Shown here: positions 48,705 through 60,774 of the stretch, piece by piece
How the letters are laid out: each line of letters starts with the position of its first letter
Numbering within the stretch: the stretch's first letter is position 1
NCBI RefSeq assembly: GCF_051020765.1
Contig: NC_134942.1
Coordinates: 1,798,001 to 1,862,000 of the forward strand
Reading direction: 5' to 3'
Length of the DNA stretch: 64,000 nucleotides
Source of the DNA: Lasioglossum baleicum
Lineage: Eukaryota; Arthropoda; Insecta; Hymenoptera; Halictidae
Notes under the pieces: model-generated
What the model was told of the DNA's origin: nothing
What the model saw: only the letters and a program-made list of their open reading frames with translations
The model's database searches: none
Program-made: the position numbers and the translations under genes

Positions 48705-50492
48705 AATAGAAACTCCGACCCGGCAAGCACGATCACGATTTATTCGAGCTAATGTCAGATTCGACGATTCTTCGTTTCAGAAGTGTATTTCTGTGCGGAA
48801 TCGCTGTTTCGCGCGCTAGATCTGTGCATTTGCATTCAAGTATGAGAAATTGGAATAGAAACTCCGACCCGGCAAGCACGATCACCATTTATTCGAGCTT
48901 ATGTCAGATTCGACGATTACTCGTTTCACAAATGAATTTCTGTGCGGTATCGCTGTTTCGCGTGCTAGATCATTGCATTTGCATGCAAATATGCGAAATT
49001 GGCACAGAAACTCCGACAAGGCAAGCACAATCACGATTTATTCGAGCTTATGTCAGATTGGACGATTCTTCGTTTCAGAAGTGTATTTCTGTGCGGAATC
49101 GCTGTTTCGCGTGCTAAATCAGTGCATTTGCATGCAAGTATGAGAAATTGGAATAGAAACTCCGACCCGACAAGCACGATCACCCTTTATTCGAGCTTAT
49201 GTCAGATTCGACGATTATTCGTTTCACAAATGAATTTCTGTGCGGAATCGCTGTTTCGCGTGCTAGATCAGTGCATTTGCATGCATGTATGAGAAATTGG
49301 AATGGAAACTCCGACCCGACAAGCACGATCACGATTTATTTGAGCTTATGTCAGATTCGACGATTCTTCGTTTCACAAATGAATTTTTGTGCGGAATCGC
49401 TGTTTCGCGCGCTAGATCAGTGCATTTGCATGCAAATATGTGAAATTGGCACGAAAACTCCGATTCGGCAAGCAGGATCACGATTTATTCAAGCTTATGT
49501 CAGATTCGACGATTATTCGTTTCACAAATGAATTTCTGTGCGGAAGCGCTGTTTCGCGTGCTAGATCAGTGCATTTGCATGCAAGTATGCCAAATTGGAA
49601 TAGAAACTCCGACCCGGCAAGCACGATCACGATTTATTCGAGCTTATGTCAGATTCGACGATTCTTCGTTTCAGAAGTGTATTTCTGTGCGGAATCGCTG
49701 TTTCGCGCGCTAGATCTGTGCATTTGCATTCAAGTATGAGAAATTGGAATAGAAACTCCGACCCGGCAAGCACGATCACCATTTATTCGAGCTTATGTCA
49801 GATTCGACGATTACTCGTTTCACAAATGAATTTCTGTGCGGTATCGCTGTTTCGCGTGCTAGATCATTGCATTTGCATGCAAATATGCGAAATTGGCACA
49901 GAAACTCCGACAAGGCAAGCACAATCACGATTTATTCGAGCTTATGTCAGATTGGACGATTCTTCGTTTCAGAAGTGTATTTCTGTGCGGAATCGCTGTT
50001 TCGCGTGCTAAATCAGTGCATTTGCCTGCAAGTATGAGAAATTGGAATAGAAACTCCGACCCGACAAGCACGATCACCCTTTATTCGAGCTTATGTCAGA
50101 TTCGACGATTATTCGTTTCACAAATGAATTTCTGTGCGGAATCGCTGTTTCGCGTGCTAGATCAGTGCATTTGCATGCATGTATGAGAAATTGGAATGGA
50201 AACTCCGACCCGACAAGCACGATCACGATTTATTTGAGCTTATGTCAGATTCGACGATTCTTCGTTTCACAAATGAATTTTTGTGCGGAATCGCTGTTTC
50301 GCGCGCTAGATCAGTGCATTTGCATGCAAATATGTGAAATTGGCACGAAAACTCCGATTCGGCAAGCAGGATCACGATTTATTCAAGCTTATGTCAGATT
50401 CGACGATTATTCGTTTCACAAATGAATTTCTGTGCGGAAGCGCTGTTTCGCGTGCTAGATCAGTGCATTTGCATACAAGTATGCCAAATTGG
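48705..50492. repeat. 894-bp tandem duplication (six monomers, two copies)
   Basis: The two blocks, 48,705-49,598 and about 49,599-50,492, have the same six monomers in order. They share the private change GATCATTGCAT (48,972 and 49,866), where other copies read GATCAGTGCAT. The private mutation shows that one block was copied from the other. Confidence 0.84.
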
Positions 50493-51622
50493 AATAGAAA
50501 CTCCGACCCGGCAAGCACGATCACGATTTATTCGAGCTTATGTCAGATTCGAAGATTCTTCGTTTCAGAAGTGTATTTCTGTGCGGAATCGCTGTTTCGC
50601 GTGCTAAATCAGTTGGAATAGAAACTCCGACCCGACAAGCACGATCACGATTTATTCGAGCTTATGTCAGATTCGACGATTATTCGTTTAACAAATGAAT
50701 TTCTGTGCGGAATCGCTGTTTCGCGTGCTAGATCAGTGCATTTGCATGCAAGTATGCGAAATTGTAATAGAAACTCCGACCCGCCAAGCACGATCACCCT
50801 TTATTCGAGCTTATATCAGATTCGACGATTAATCGTTTCACAAATGAATTTCTGTGCGGAATCGCTGTTTCGCGAGCTAGATCAGTGCATTTGCATGCAA
50901 GTATGAGAAATTGGAATAGAAACTCCGACAAGGCAAGCACAAACACGATTTATTCGAGCTTATGTCAGATTCGGCGATTCTAGGTTTCAGAAGTGTATTT
51001 CTGTGCGGAATAGCTGTTTCGCGCGCTAGATCTGTGCATTTGCATGCAAGTATGAGAAATTGGAATAGAAACTCCGACAAGGCAAGCACAAACACGATTT
51101 ATTCACGCTTATGTCAGATTCGACGATTCTTCGTTTCACAAATGAATTTTTGTGCGGAATCGCTGTTTCGCGCGCTAGATCAGTGCATTTGCATGCAAAT
51201 ATGTGAAATTGGCACGAAAACTCCGATTCGGCATGCAGGATCACGATTTATTCAAGCTTAAGTCAGATTCGACGATTATTCGTTTCACAAATGAATTTCT
51301 GTGCGGAATCGCTGTTTCGCGAGCTAGATCAGTGCATTTGCATGCAAATATGTGAAATTGGCACGAAAACTCCGATTCGGCATGCAGGATCACGCTTTAT
51401 TCAAGCTTAAGTCAGATTCGACGATTATTCGTTTCACAAATGAATTTCTGTGCGGAATCGCTGTTTCGCGTGCTAGATCAGTGCATTTGCATGCAAGTAT
51501 GAGAAATTGGAATAGAAACTCCGACCCGGCAAGCACGATCACGATTTATACGAGCTTATGTCAGATTCGACGATTCTTCGTTTCAGAAGTGTATTTCTGT
51601 GCGGAATCGCTGTTTCGCGCGC
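49598..51622. repeat. Domain B block, second copy of 44,046-46,070
   Basis: This is the matching block. Its first 0.9 kb is also the second copy of the 894-bp tandem duplication. Confidence 0.76.
50614..50737. repeat. 124-bp monomer lacking the palindrome
   Basis: The joint is the same. This is the twin of 45,062 at offset 5,552. Confidence 0.88.
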
Positions 51623-53270
51623 TAGATCTGTGCATTTGCATGCAAGCATGAGAAATTGGAATGGAAACTCCGACCCGACAAGTACGATCACGATTTATTC
51701 GAGCTTATGTCAGATTCGACGATTCTTCGTTTCAGAAGTGTATTTCTGTGCGGAATCGCTGTTTCGCGCCCTAGATCTGTGCATTTGCATGCAAGTATGA
51801 CAAAAAGGAACGGAAACTCCGATTCGACAAGCACGATCACGATTTATTCGAGCTTATGTCACATTCGACGATTCTTCGTTTCACAAATTAATTTCTGTGC
51901 GGAATCGCTGTTTCGCGTGCTAGATCAGTGCATTTGCATGCAAGTATGCCAAATTGGAATAGAAACTCCGACCCGCCAAGCACGATCACCCTTTATTCGA
52001 GCTTATATCAGATTCGACGATTATTCGTTTCACAAATGAATTTCTGTGCGGAATCGCTGTTTCGCGCTCTAGATCAGTGCATTTGCATGCAAGTATGAGA
52101 AATTGGAATAGAAACTCCGACAAGGCAAGCACAAACACGATTTATTCGAGCTTATGTCAGATTCGGCGATTCTAGGTTTCAGAAGTGTATTTCTGTGCGG
52201 AATAGCTGTTTCGCGCGCTAGATCTGTGCATTTGCATGCAAGTATGAGAAATTGGAATAGAAACTCCGACAAGGCAAGCACAAACACGATTTATTCAAGC
52301 TTAAGTCAGATTCGACGATTATTCGTTTCACAAATGAATTTCTGTGCGGAATCGCTGTTTCGCGTGCTAGATCAGTGCATTTGCATGCAAGTATGCCAAA
52401 TTGGAATAGAAACTCCGACCCGGCAAGCACGATCACGATTTATTCGAGCTTATGTCAGATTCGACGATTCTTCGTTTCAGAAGTGTATTTCTGTGCGGAA
52501 TCGCTGTTTCGCGCGCTAGATCAGTGCATTTGCATGCAAATATGCGAAATTGGCCCGAAAACTCCGATTCGGCAAGCACGATCACGATTTATTCGAGCTT
52601 ATGTCAGATTCGACGATTATTCGTTTCACAAATGAATTTCTGTGCGGAATCGCTGTTGCGCGTGCTAGATCAGTGCATTTGCATGCAAGTATGCCAAATT
52701 GGAATAGAAACTCCGACCCGGCAAGCACGATCACGATTTATTCGAGCTTATGTCAGATTCGACGATTCTTCGTTTCAGAAGTGTATTTCTGTGCGGAATC
52801 GCTGTTTCGCGCCCTAGATCTGTGCATTTGCATGCAAGTATGACAAAAAGGCACGGAAACTCCGATTCGACAAGCACGATCACGATTTATTCGAGCTTAT
52901 GTCACATTCGACGATTCTTCGTTTCACAAATTAATTTCTGTGCGGAATCGCTGTTTCGCGTGCTAGATCAGTGCATTTGCATGCAAGCATGAGAAATTGG
53001 AATAGGAACTCCGATCCGGTAAGCACGCTCACAATTTATTCGAGCCTATGTCAGATTCGATGATTGTTCATTTCAGAAGTGTATTTCTGTGCGGAATCGC
53101 TGTTTCGCGCGCTAGATCTGTGCATTTGCATGCAAGTATGAGAAATTGGAATAGAAACTCCGACAAGGCAAGCGCGATCACGATTTATTCGAGCTTATGT
53201 CAGATTCGACGATTCTTCGTTTCAGAAGTGTATTTCTGTGCGGAATCGCTGTTTCGCGCGCTAGATCAGT

Positions 53271-53335
53271 GCACTTGCATGCAAATATGCGAAATTGGAC
53301 AGAAACACCGACCGGGCAAGCACGATCACAATTTT
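53271..53335. repeat. Short 65-bp monomer fragment
   Basis: This is the four-T form in the first copy of the 810-bp duplication. Confidence 0.86.
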
Positions 53336-53979
53336 GCATTTGCATGCAAATATGCGAAATTGGCACGAAAACTCCGATTCGGCAAGCAGGATCGCGATTT
53401 ATTCAAGCTTATGTCAGATTCGACGATTATTCGTTTTACAAATGAATTTCTGTGCGGAATCGCTGTATCGCGTGCTAGATCAGTGCATTTGCATGCAAGT
53501 ATGCCAAATTGGAATAGAAACTCCGACCCGGCAAGCACGATCACGATTTATTCGAGCTTATGTCAGATTCGGCGATTCTTCGTTTCAGAAGTGTATTTCT
53601 GTGCGGAATAGCTGTTTCGCGCGCTAGATCTGTGCATTTGCATGCAAGTATGAGAAATTGGAATAGAAACTCCGACCCGACAAGCACGATCACCCTTTAT
53701 TCGAGCTTATGTCAGATTCGACGATTATTCGTTTCACAAATGAATTTCTGTGAGGAATCGCTGTTTCGCGTGCTAGATCAGTGCATTTGCATGCAAGTAT
53801 GTGAAATTGGCACGAAAACTCCGATTCGGCATGCAGGATCACGATTTATTCAAGCTTAAGTCAGATTCGACGATTATTCGTTTCACAAATGAATTTCTGT
53901 GCGGAATCGCTGTTTCGCGTGCTAGATCAGTGCATTTGCATGCAAGTATGAGAAATTGGAATAGAAACTCCGACCCGGC

Positions 53980-55981
53980 AAGCGCGATCACGATTTATTC
54001 GAGCTTATGTCAGATTCGACGATTCTTCGTTTCAGAAGTGTATTTCTGTGCGGAATCGCTGTTTCGCGCGCTAGATCAGTGCACTTGCATGCAAATATGC
54101 GAAATTGGACAGAAACACCGACCGGGCAAGCACGATCACAATTTTGCATTTGCATGCAAATATGCGAAATTGGCACGAAAACTCCGATTCGGCAAGCAGG
54201 ATCGCGATTTATTCAAGCTTATGTCAGATTCGACGATTATTCGTTTTACAAATGAATTTCTGTGCGGAATCGCTGTATCGCGTGCTAGATCAGTGCATTT
54301 GCATGCAAGTATGCCAAATTGGAATAGAAACTCCGACCCGGCAAGCACGATCACGATTTATTCGAGCTTATGTCAGATTCGGCGATTCTTCGTTTCAGAA
54401 GTGTATTTCTGTGCGGAATAGCTGTTTCGCGCGCTAGATCTGTGCATTTGCATGCAAGTATGAGAAATTGGAATAGAAACTCCGACCCGACAAGCACGAT
54501 CACCCTTTATTCGAGCTTATGTCAGATTCGACGATTATTCGTTTCACAAATGAATTTCTGTGAGGAATCGCTGTTTCGCGTGCTAGATCAGTGCATTTGC
54601 ATGCAAGTATGTGAAATTGGCACGAAAACTCCGATTCGGCATGCAGGATCACGATTTATTCAAGCTTAAGTCAGATTCGACGATTATTCGTTTCACAAAT
54701 GAATTTCTGTGCGGAATCGCTGTTTCGCGTGCTAGATCAGTGCATTTGCATGCAAGTATGAGAAATTGGAATAGAAACTCCGACCCGGCAAGCACGATCA
54801 CGATTTATTCGAGCTTATGTCAGATTCGACGATTCTTCGTTTCAGAAGTGTATTTCTGTGCGGAATCGCTGTTTCGCGCGCTAGATCTGTGCATTTGCAT
54901 GCAAGTATGACAAAAAGGCACGGAAACTCCGATTCGACAAGCACGATCACGATTTATTCGAGCTTATGTCACATTCGACGATTCTTCGTTTCACAAATTA
55001 ATTTCTGTGCGGAATCGCTGTTTCGCGTGCTAGATCAGTGCATTTGCATGCAAGTATGTGAAATTGGCACGAAAACTCCGATTCGGCATGCAGGATCACG
55101 ATTTATTCAAGCTTAAGTCAGATTCGACGATTATTCGTTTCACAAACGAATTTCTGTGCGGAATCGCTGTTTCGCGTGCTAGATCAGTGCATTTGCATGC
55201 AAGTATGAGAAATTGGAATAGAAACTCCGACCCGGCAAGCACGATCACGATTTATTCGAGCTTATGTCAGATTCGACGATTCTTCGTTTCAGAAGTGTAT
55301 TTCTGTGCGGAATCGCTGTTTCGCGCGCTAGATCAGTGCATTTGCATGCAAATATGCGAAATTGGCCCGAAAACTCCGATTCGGCAAGCACGATCACGAT
55401 TTATTCGAGCTTATGTCAGATTCGACGATTATTCGTTTCACAAATGAATTTCTGTGCGGAATCGCTGTTGCGCGTGCTAGATCAGTGCATTTGCATGCAA
55501 GTATGCCAAATTGGAATAGAAACTCCGACCCGGCAAGCACGATCACGATTTATTCGAGCTTATGTCAGATTCGACGATTCTTCGTTTCAGAAGTGTATTT
55601 CTGTGCGGAATCGCTGTTTCGCGCCCTAGATCTGTGCATTTGCATGCAAGTATGACAAAAAGGCACGGAAACTCCGATTCGACAAGCACGATCACGATTT
55701 ATTCGAGCTTATGTCACATTCGACGATTCTTCGTTTCACAAATTAATTTCTGTGCGGAATCGCTGTTTCGCGTGCTAGATCAGTGCATTTGCATGCAAGC
55801 ATGAGAAATTGGAATAGGAACTCCGATCCGGTAAGCACGCTCACAATTTATTCGAGCCTATGTCAGATTCGATGATTGTTCATTTCAGAAGTGTATTTCT
55901 GTGCGGAATCGCTGTTTCGCGCGCTAGATCTGTGCATTTGCATGCAAGTATGAGAAATTGGAATAGAAACTCCGACAAGGC
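53980..55981. repeat. 2,002-bp higher-order repeat, copy 1
   Basis: The unit is 13 monomers plus one 65-bp unit (13 x 149 + 65 = 2,002). It is followed by a second full copy (55,982-57,983) and a third partial copy (57,984 to about 58,895), all in the same order. Differences are very few, for example CACAAACGAATTTC near 55,141 against CACAAATG in copy 2. Confidence 0.87.
54081..54145. repeat. Short 65-bp monomer fragment
   Basis: This is the four-T form in the second copy of the 810-bp duplication, without q and r upstream. It is also the short unit of 2,002-bp repeat copy 1. Confidence 0.86.
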
Positions 55982-57983
55982 AAGCGCGATCACGATTTAT
56001 TCGAGCTTATGTCAGATTCGACGATTCTTCGTTTCAGAAGTGTATTTCTGTGCGGAATCGCTGTTTCGCGCGCTAGATCAGTGCACTTGCATGCAAATAT
56101 GCGAAATTGGACAGAAACACCGACCGGGCAAGCACGATCACAATTTTGCATTTGCATGCAAATATGCGAAATTGGCACGAAAACTCCGATTCGGCAAGCA
56201 GGATCGCGATTTATTCAAGCTTATGTCAGATTCGACGATTATTCGTTTTACAAATGAATTTCTGTGCGGAATCGCTGTATCGCGTGCTAGATCAGTGCAT
56301 TTGCATGCAAGTATGCCAAATTGGAATAGAAACTCCGACCCGGCAAGCACGATCACGATTTATTCGAGCTTATGTCAGATTCGGCGATTCTTCGTTTCAG
56401 AAGTGTATTTCTGTGCGGAATAGCTGTTTCGCGCGCTAGATCTGTGCATTTGCATGCAAGTATGAGAAATTGGAATAGAAACTCCGACCCGACAAGCACG
56501 ATCACCCTTTATTCGAGCTTATGTCAGATTCGACGATTATTCGTTTCACAAATGAATTTCTGTGAGGAATCGCTGTTTCGCGTGCTAGATCAGTGCATTT
56601 GCATGCAAGTATGTGAAATTGGCACGAAAACTCCGATTCGGCATGCAGGATCACGATTTATTCAAGCTTAAGTCAGATTCGACGATTATTCGTTTCACAA
56701 ATGAATTTCTGTGCGGAATCGCTGTTTCGCGTGCTAGATCAGTGCATTTGCATGCAAGTATGAGAAATTGGAATAGAAACTCCGACCCGGCAAGCACGAT
56801 CACGATTTATTCGAGCTTATGTCAGATTCGACGATTCTTCGTTTCAGAAGTGTATTTCTGTGCGGAATCGCTGTTTCGCGCGCTAGATCTGTGCATTTGC
56901 ATGCAAGTATGACAAAAAGGCACGGAAACTCCGATTCGACAAGCACGATCACGATTTATTCGAGCTTATGTCACATTCGACGATTCTTCGTTTCACAAAT
57001 TAATTTCTGTGCGGAATCGCTGTTTCGCGTGCTAGATCAGTGCATTTGCATGCAAGTATGTGAAATTGGCACGAAAACTCCGATTCGGCATGCAGGATCA
57101 CAATTTATTCAAGCTTAAGTCAGATTCGACGATTATTCGTTTCACAAATGAATTTCTGTGCGGAATCGCTGTTTCGCGTGCTAGATCAGTGCATTTGCAT
57201 GCAAGTATGCCAAATTGGAATAGAAACTCCGACCCGGCAAGCACGATCACGATTTATTCGAGCTTATGTCAGATTCGACGATTCTTCGTTTCAGAAGTGT
57301 ATTTCTGTGCGGAATCGCTGTTTCGCGCGCTAGATCAGTGCATTTGCATGCAAATATGCGAAATTGGCCCGAAAACTCCGATTCGGCAAGCACGATCACA
57401 ATTTATTCGAGCTTATGTCAGATTCGACGATTATTCGTTTCACAAATGAATTTCTGTGCGGAATCGCTGTTGCGCGTGCTAGATCAGTGCATTTGCATGC
57501 AAGTATGCCAAATTGGAATAGAAACTCCGACCCGGCAAGCACGATCACGATTTATTCGAGCTTATGTCAGATTCGACGATTCTTCGTTTCAGAAGTGTAT
57601 TTCTGTGCGGAATCGCTGTTTCGCGCCCTAGATCTGTGCATTTGCATGCAAGTATGACAAAAAGGCACGGAAACTCCGATTCGACAAGCACGATCACGAT
57701 TTATTCGAGCTTATGTCACATTCGACGATTCTTCGTTTCACAAATTAATTTCTGTGCGGAATCGCTGTTTCGCGTGCTAGATCAGTGCATTTGCATGCAA
57801 GCATGAGAAATTGGAATAGGAACTCCGATCCGGTAAGCACGCTCACAATTTATTCGAGCCTATGTCAGATTCGATGATTGTTCATTTCAGAAGTGTATTT
57901 CTGTGCGGAATCGCTGTTTCGCGCGCTAGATCTGTGCATTTGCATGCAAGTATGAGAAATTGGAATAGAAACTCCGACAAGGC
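55982..57983. repeat. 2,002-bp higher-order repeat, copy 2
   Basis: This is a full copy. Private changes include CACAATTTATTC at about 57,100 and 57,397, and AAGTATGCCAAATTGG at about 57,203 where copy 1 has AAGTATGAGAAATTGG. Confidence 0.87.
56083..56147. repeat. Short 65-bp monomer fragment
   Basis: This is the four-T form in 2,002-bp repeat copy 2, exactly 2,002 bp from 54,081. Confidence 0.86.
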
Positions 57984-58895
57984 AAGCGCGATCACGATTT
58001 ATTCGAGCTTATGTCAGATTCGACGATTCTTCGTTTCAGAAGTGTATTTCTGTGCGGAATCGCTGTTTCGCGCGCTAGATCAGTGCACTTGCATGCAAAT
58101 ATGCGAAATTGGACAGAAACACCGACCGGGCAAGCACGATCACAATTTTGCATTTGCATGCAAATATGCGAAATTGGCACGAAAACTCCGATTCGGCAAG
58201 CAGGATCGCGATTTATTCAAGCTTATGTCAGATTCGACGATTATTCGTTTTACAAATGAATTTCTGTGCGGAATCGCTGTATCGCGTGCTAGATCAGTGC
58301 ATTTGCATGCAAGTATGCCAAATTGGAATAGAAACTCCGACCCGGCAAGCACGATCACGATTTATTCGAGCTTATGTCAGATTCGGCGATTCTTCGTTTC
58401 AGAAGTGTATTTCTGTGCGGAATAGCTGTTTCGCGCGCTAGATCTGTGCATTTGCATGCAAGTATGAGAAATTGGAATAGAAACTCCGACCCGACAAGCA
58501 CGATCACCCTTTATTCGAGCTTATGTCAGATTCGACGATTATTCGTTTCCCAAATGAATTTCTGTGAGGAATCGCTGTTTCGCGTGCTAGATCAGTGCAT
58601 TTGCATGCAAGTATGTGAAATTGGCACGAAAACTCCGATTCGGCATGCAGGATCACGATTTATTCAAGCTTAAGTCAGATTCGACGATTATTCGTTTCAC
58701 AAATGAATTTCTGTGCGGAATCGCTGTTTCGCGTGCTAGATCAGTGCATTTGCATGCAAGTATGAGAAATTGGAATAGAAACTCCGACCCGGCAAGCACG
58801 ATCACGATTTATTCGAGCTTATGTCAGATTCGACGATTCTTCGTTTCAGAAGTGTATTTCTGTGCGGAATCGCTGTTTCGCCCGCTAGATCTGTG
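57984..58895. repeat. 2,002-bp higher-order repeat, partial copy 3
   Basis: It follows copies 1 and 2 through the short unit, the CTGTATCGCG monomer and the TGTGAGGAATC monomer. It then diverges near 58,870-58,910, where it reads CGCCCGCTAG and GCATTTGCATTCAAG and joins a block like 44,094-45,060. Confidence 0.82.
58085..58149. repeat. Short 65-bp monomer fragment
   Basis: This is the four-T form in partial copy 3, exactly 2,002 bp from 56,083. Confidence 0.86.
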
Positions 58896-59788
58896 CATTT
58901 GCATTCAAGTATGAGAAATTGGAATAGAAACTCCGACCCGGCAAGCACGATCACCATTTATTCGAGCTTATGTCAGATTCGACGATTACTCGTTTCACAA
59001 ATGAATTTCTGTGCGGTATCGCTGTTTCGCGTGCTAGATCAGTGCATTTGCATGCAAATATGCGAAATTGGCACAGAAACTCCGACAAGGCAAGCACAAT
59101 CACGATTTATTCGAGCTTATGTCAGATTGGACGATTCTTCGTTTCAGAAGTGTATTTCTGTGCGGAATCGCTGTTTCGCGTGCTAAATCAGTGCATTTGC
59201 ATGCAAGTATGAGAAATTGGAATAGAAACTCCGACCCGACAAGCACGATCACCCTTTATTCGAGCTTATGTCAGATTCGACGATTATTCGTTTCACAAAT
59301 GAATTTCTGTGCGGAATCGCTGTTTCGCGTGCTAGATCAGTGCATTTGCATGCAAGTATGAGAAATTGGAATGGAAACTCCGACCCGACAAGCACGATCA
59401 CGATTTATTTGAGCTTATGTCAGATTCGACGATTCTTCGTTTCACAAATGAATTTTTGTGTGGAATCGCTGTTTCGCGCGCTAGATCAGTGCATTTGCAT
59501 GCAAATATGTGAAATTGGCACGAAAACTCCGATTCGGCAAGCAGGATCACGATTTATTCAAGCTTATGTCAGATTCGACGATTATTCGTTTCACAAATGA
59601 ATTTCTGTGCGGAAGCGCTGTTTCGCGTGCTAGATCAGTGCATTTGCATGCAAGTATGCCAAATTGGAATAGAAACTCCGACCCGGCAAGCACGATCACG
59701 ATTTATTCGAGCTTATGTCAGATTCGAAGATTCTTCGTTTCACAAATGAATTTCTGTGCGGAATCGCTGTTTCGCGTGCTAAATCAGT

Positions 59789-59912
59789 TGGAATAGAAAC
59801 TCCGACCCGACAAGCACGATCACGATTTATTCGAGCTTATGTCAGATTCGACGATTAATCGTTTCACAAATGAATTTTTGTGCGGAAGCGCTGTTTCGCG
59901 TGCTAGATCAGT
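59789..59912. repeat. 124-bp monomer lacking the palindrome
   Basis: The joint is the same, but the preceding monomer has the CACAAATGAATTTC state where the other four have CAGAAGTGTATTTC. Exchange has therefore occurred just upstream. Confidence 0.88.
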
Positions 59913-60774
59913 GCATTTGCATGCAAGTATGAGAAATTGGAATAGAAACTCCGACAAGGCAAGCACAAACACGATTTATTCGAGCTTATGTCAGATTCGG
60001 CGATTCTAGGTTTCAGAAGTGTATTTCTGTGCGGAATAGCTGTTTCGCGCGCTAGATCTGTGCATTTGCATGCAAGTATGAGAAATTGGAATAGAAACTC
60101 CGACAAGGCAAGCACAAACACGATTTATTCACGCTTATGTCAGATTCGACGATTCTTCGTTTCACAAATGAATTTTTGTGCGGAATCGCTGTTTCGCGCG
60201 CTAGATCAGTGCATTTGCATGCAAATATGTGAAATTGGCACGAAAACTCCGATTCGGCATGCAGGATCACGATTTATTCAAGCTTAAGTCAGATTCGACG
60301 ATTATTCGTTTCACAAATGAATTTCTGTGCGGAATCGCTGTTTCGCGAGCTAGATCAGTGCATTTGCATGCAAATATGTGAAATTGGCACGAAAACTCCG
60401 ATTCGGCATGCAGGATCACGATTTATTCAAGCTTAAGTCAGATTCGACGATTATTCGTTTCACAAATGAATTTCTGTGCGGAATCGCTGTTTCGCGTGCT
60501 AGATCAGTGCATTTGCATGCAAGTATGAGAAATTGGAATAGAAACTCCGACCCGGCAAGCACGATCACGATTTATACGAGCTTATGTCAGATTCGACGAT
60601 TCTTCGTTTCAGAAGTGTATTTCTGTGCGGAATCGCTGTTTCGCGCGCTATATCTGTGCATTTGCATGCAAGCATGAGAAATTGGAATGGAAACTCCGAC
60701 CCGACAAGTACGATCACGATTTATTCGAGCTTATGTCAGATTCGACGATTCTTCGTTTCAGAAGTGTATTTCTG

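Larger units (their letters stand above)
53165..54784. repeat. 810-bp tandem duplication (five monomers plus one 65-bp unit, two copies)
   Basis: The copies are 53,165-53,974 and 53,975-54,784. 810 equals 5 x 149 + 65. Each has the short unit, the AGGATCGCG monomer with CTGTATCGCG, the CGGCGATTC monomer with GGAATAGCTG, and the TGTGAGGAATC monomer. The junction monomer joins a CGACCCGGC 5' half to the GCGCGATCACG site. Confidence 0.86.
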
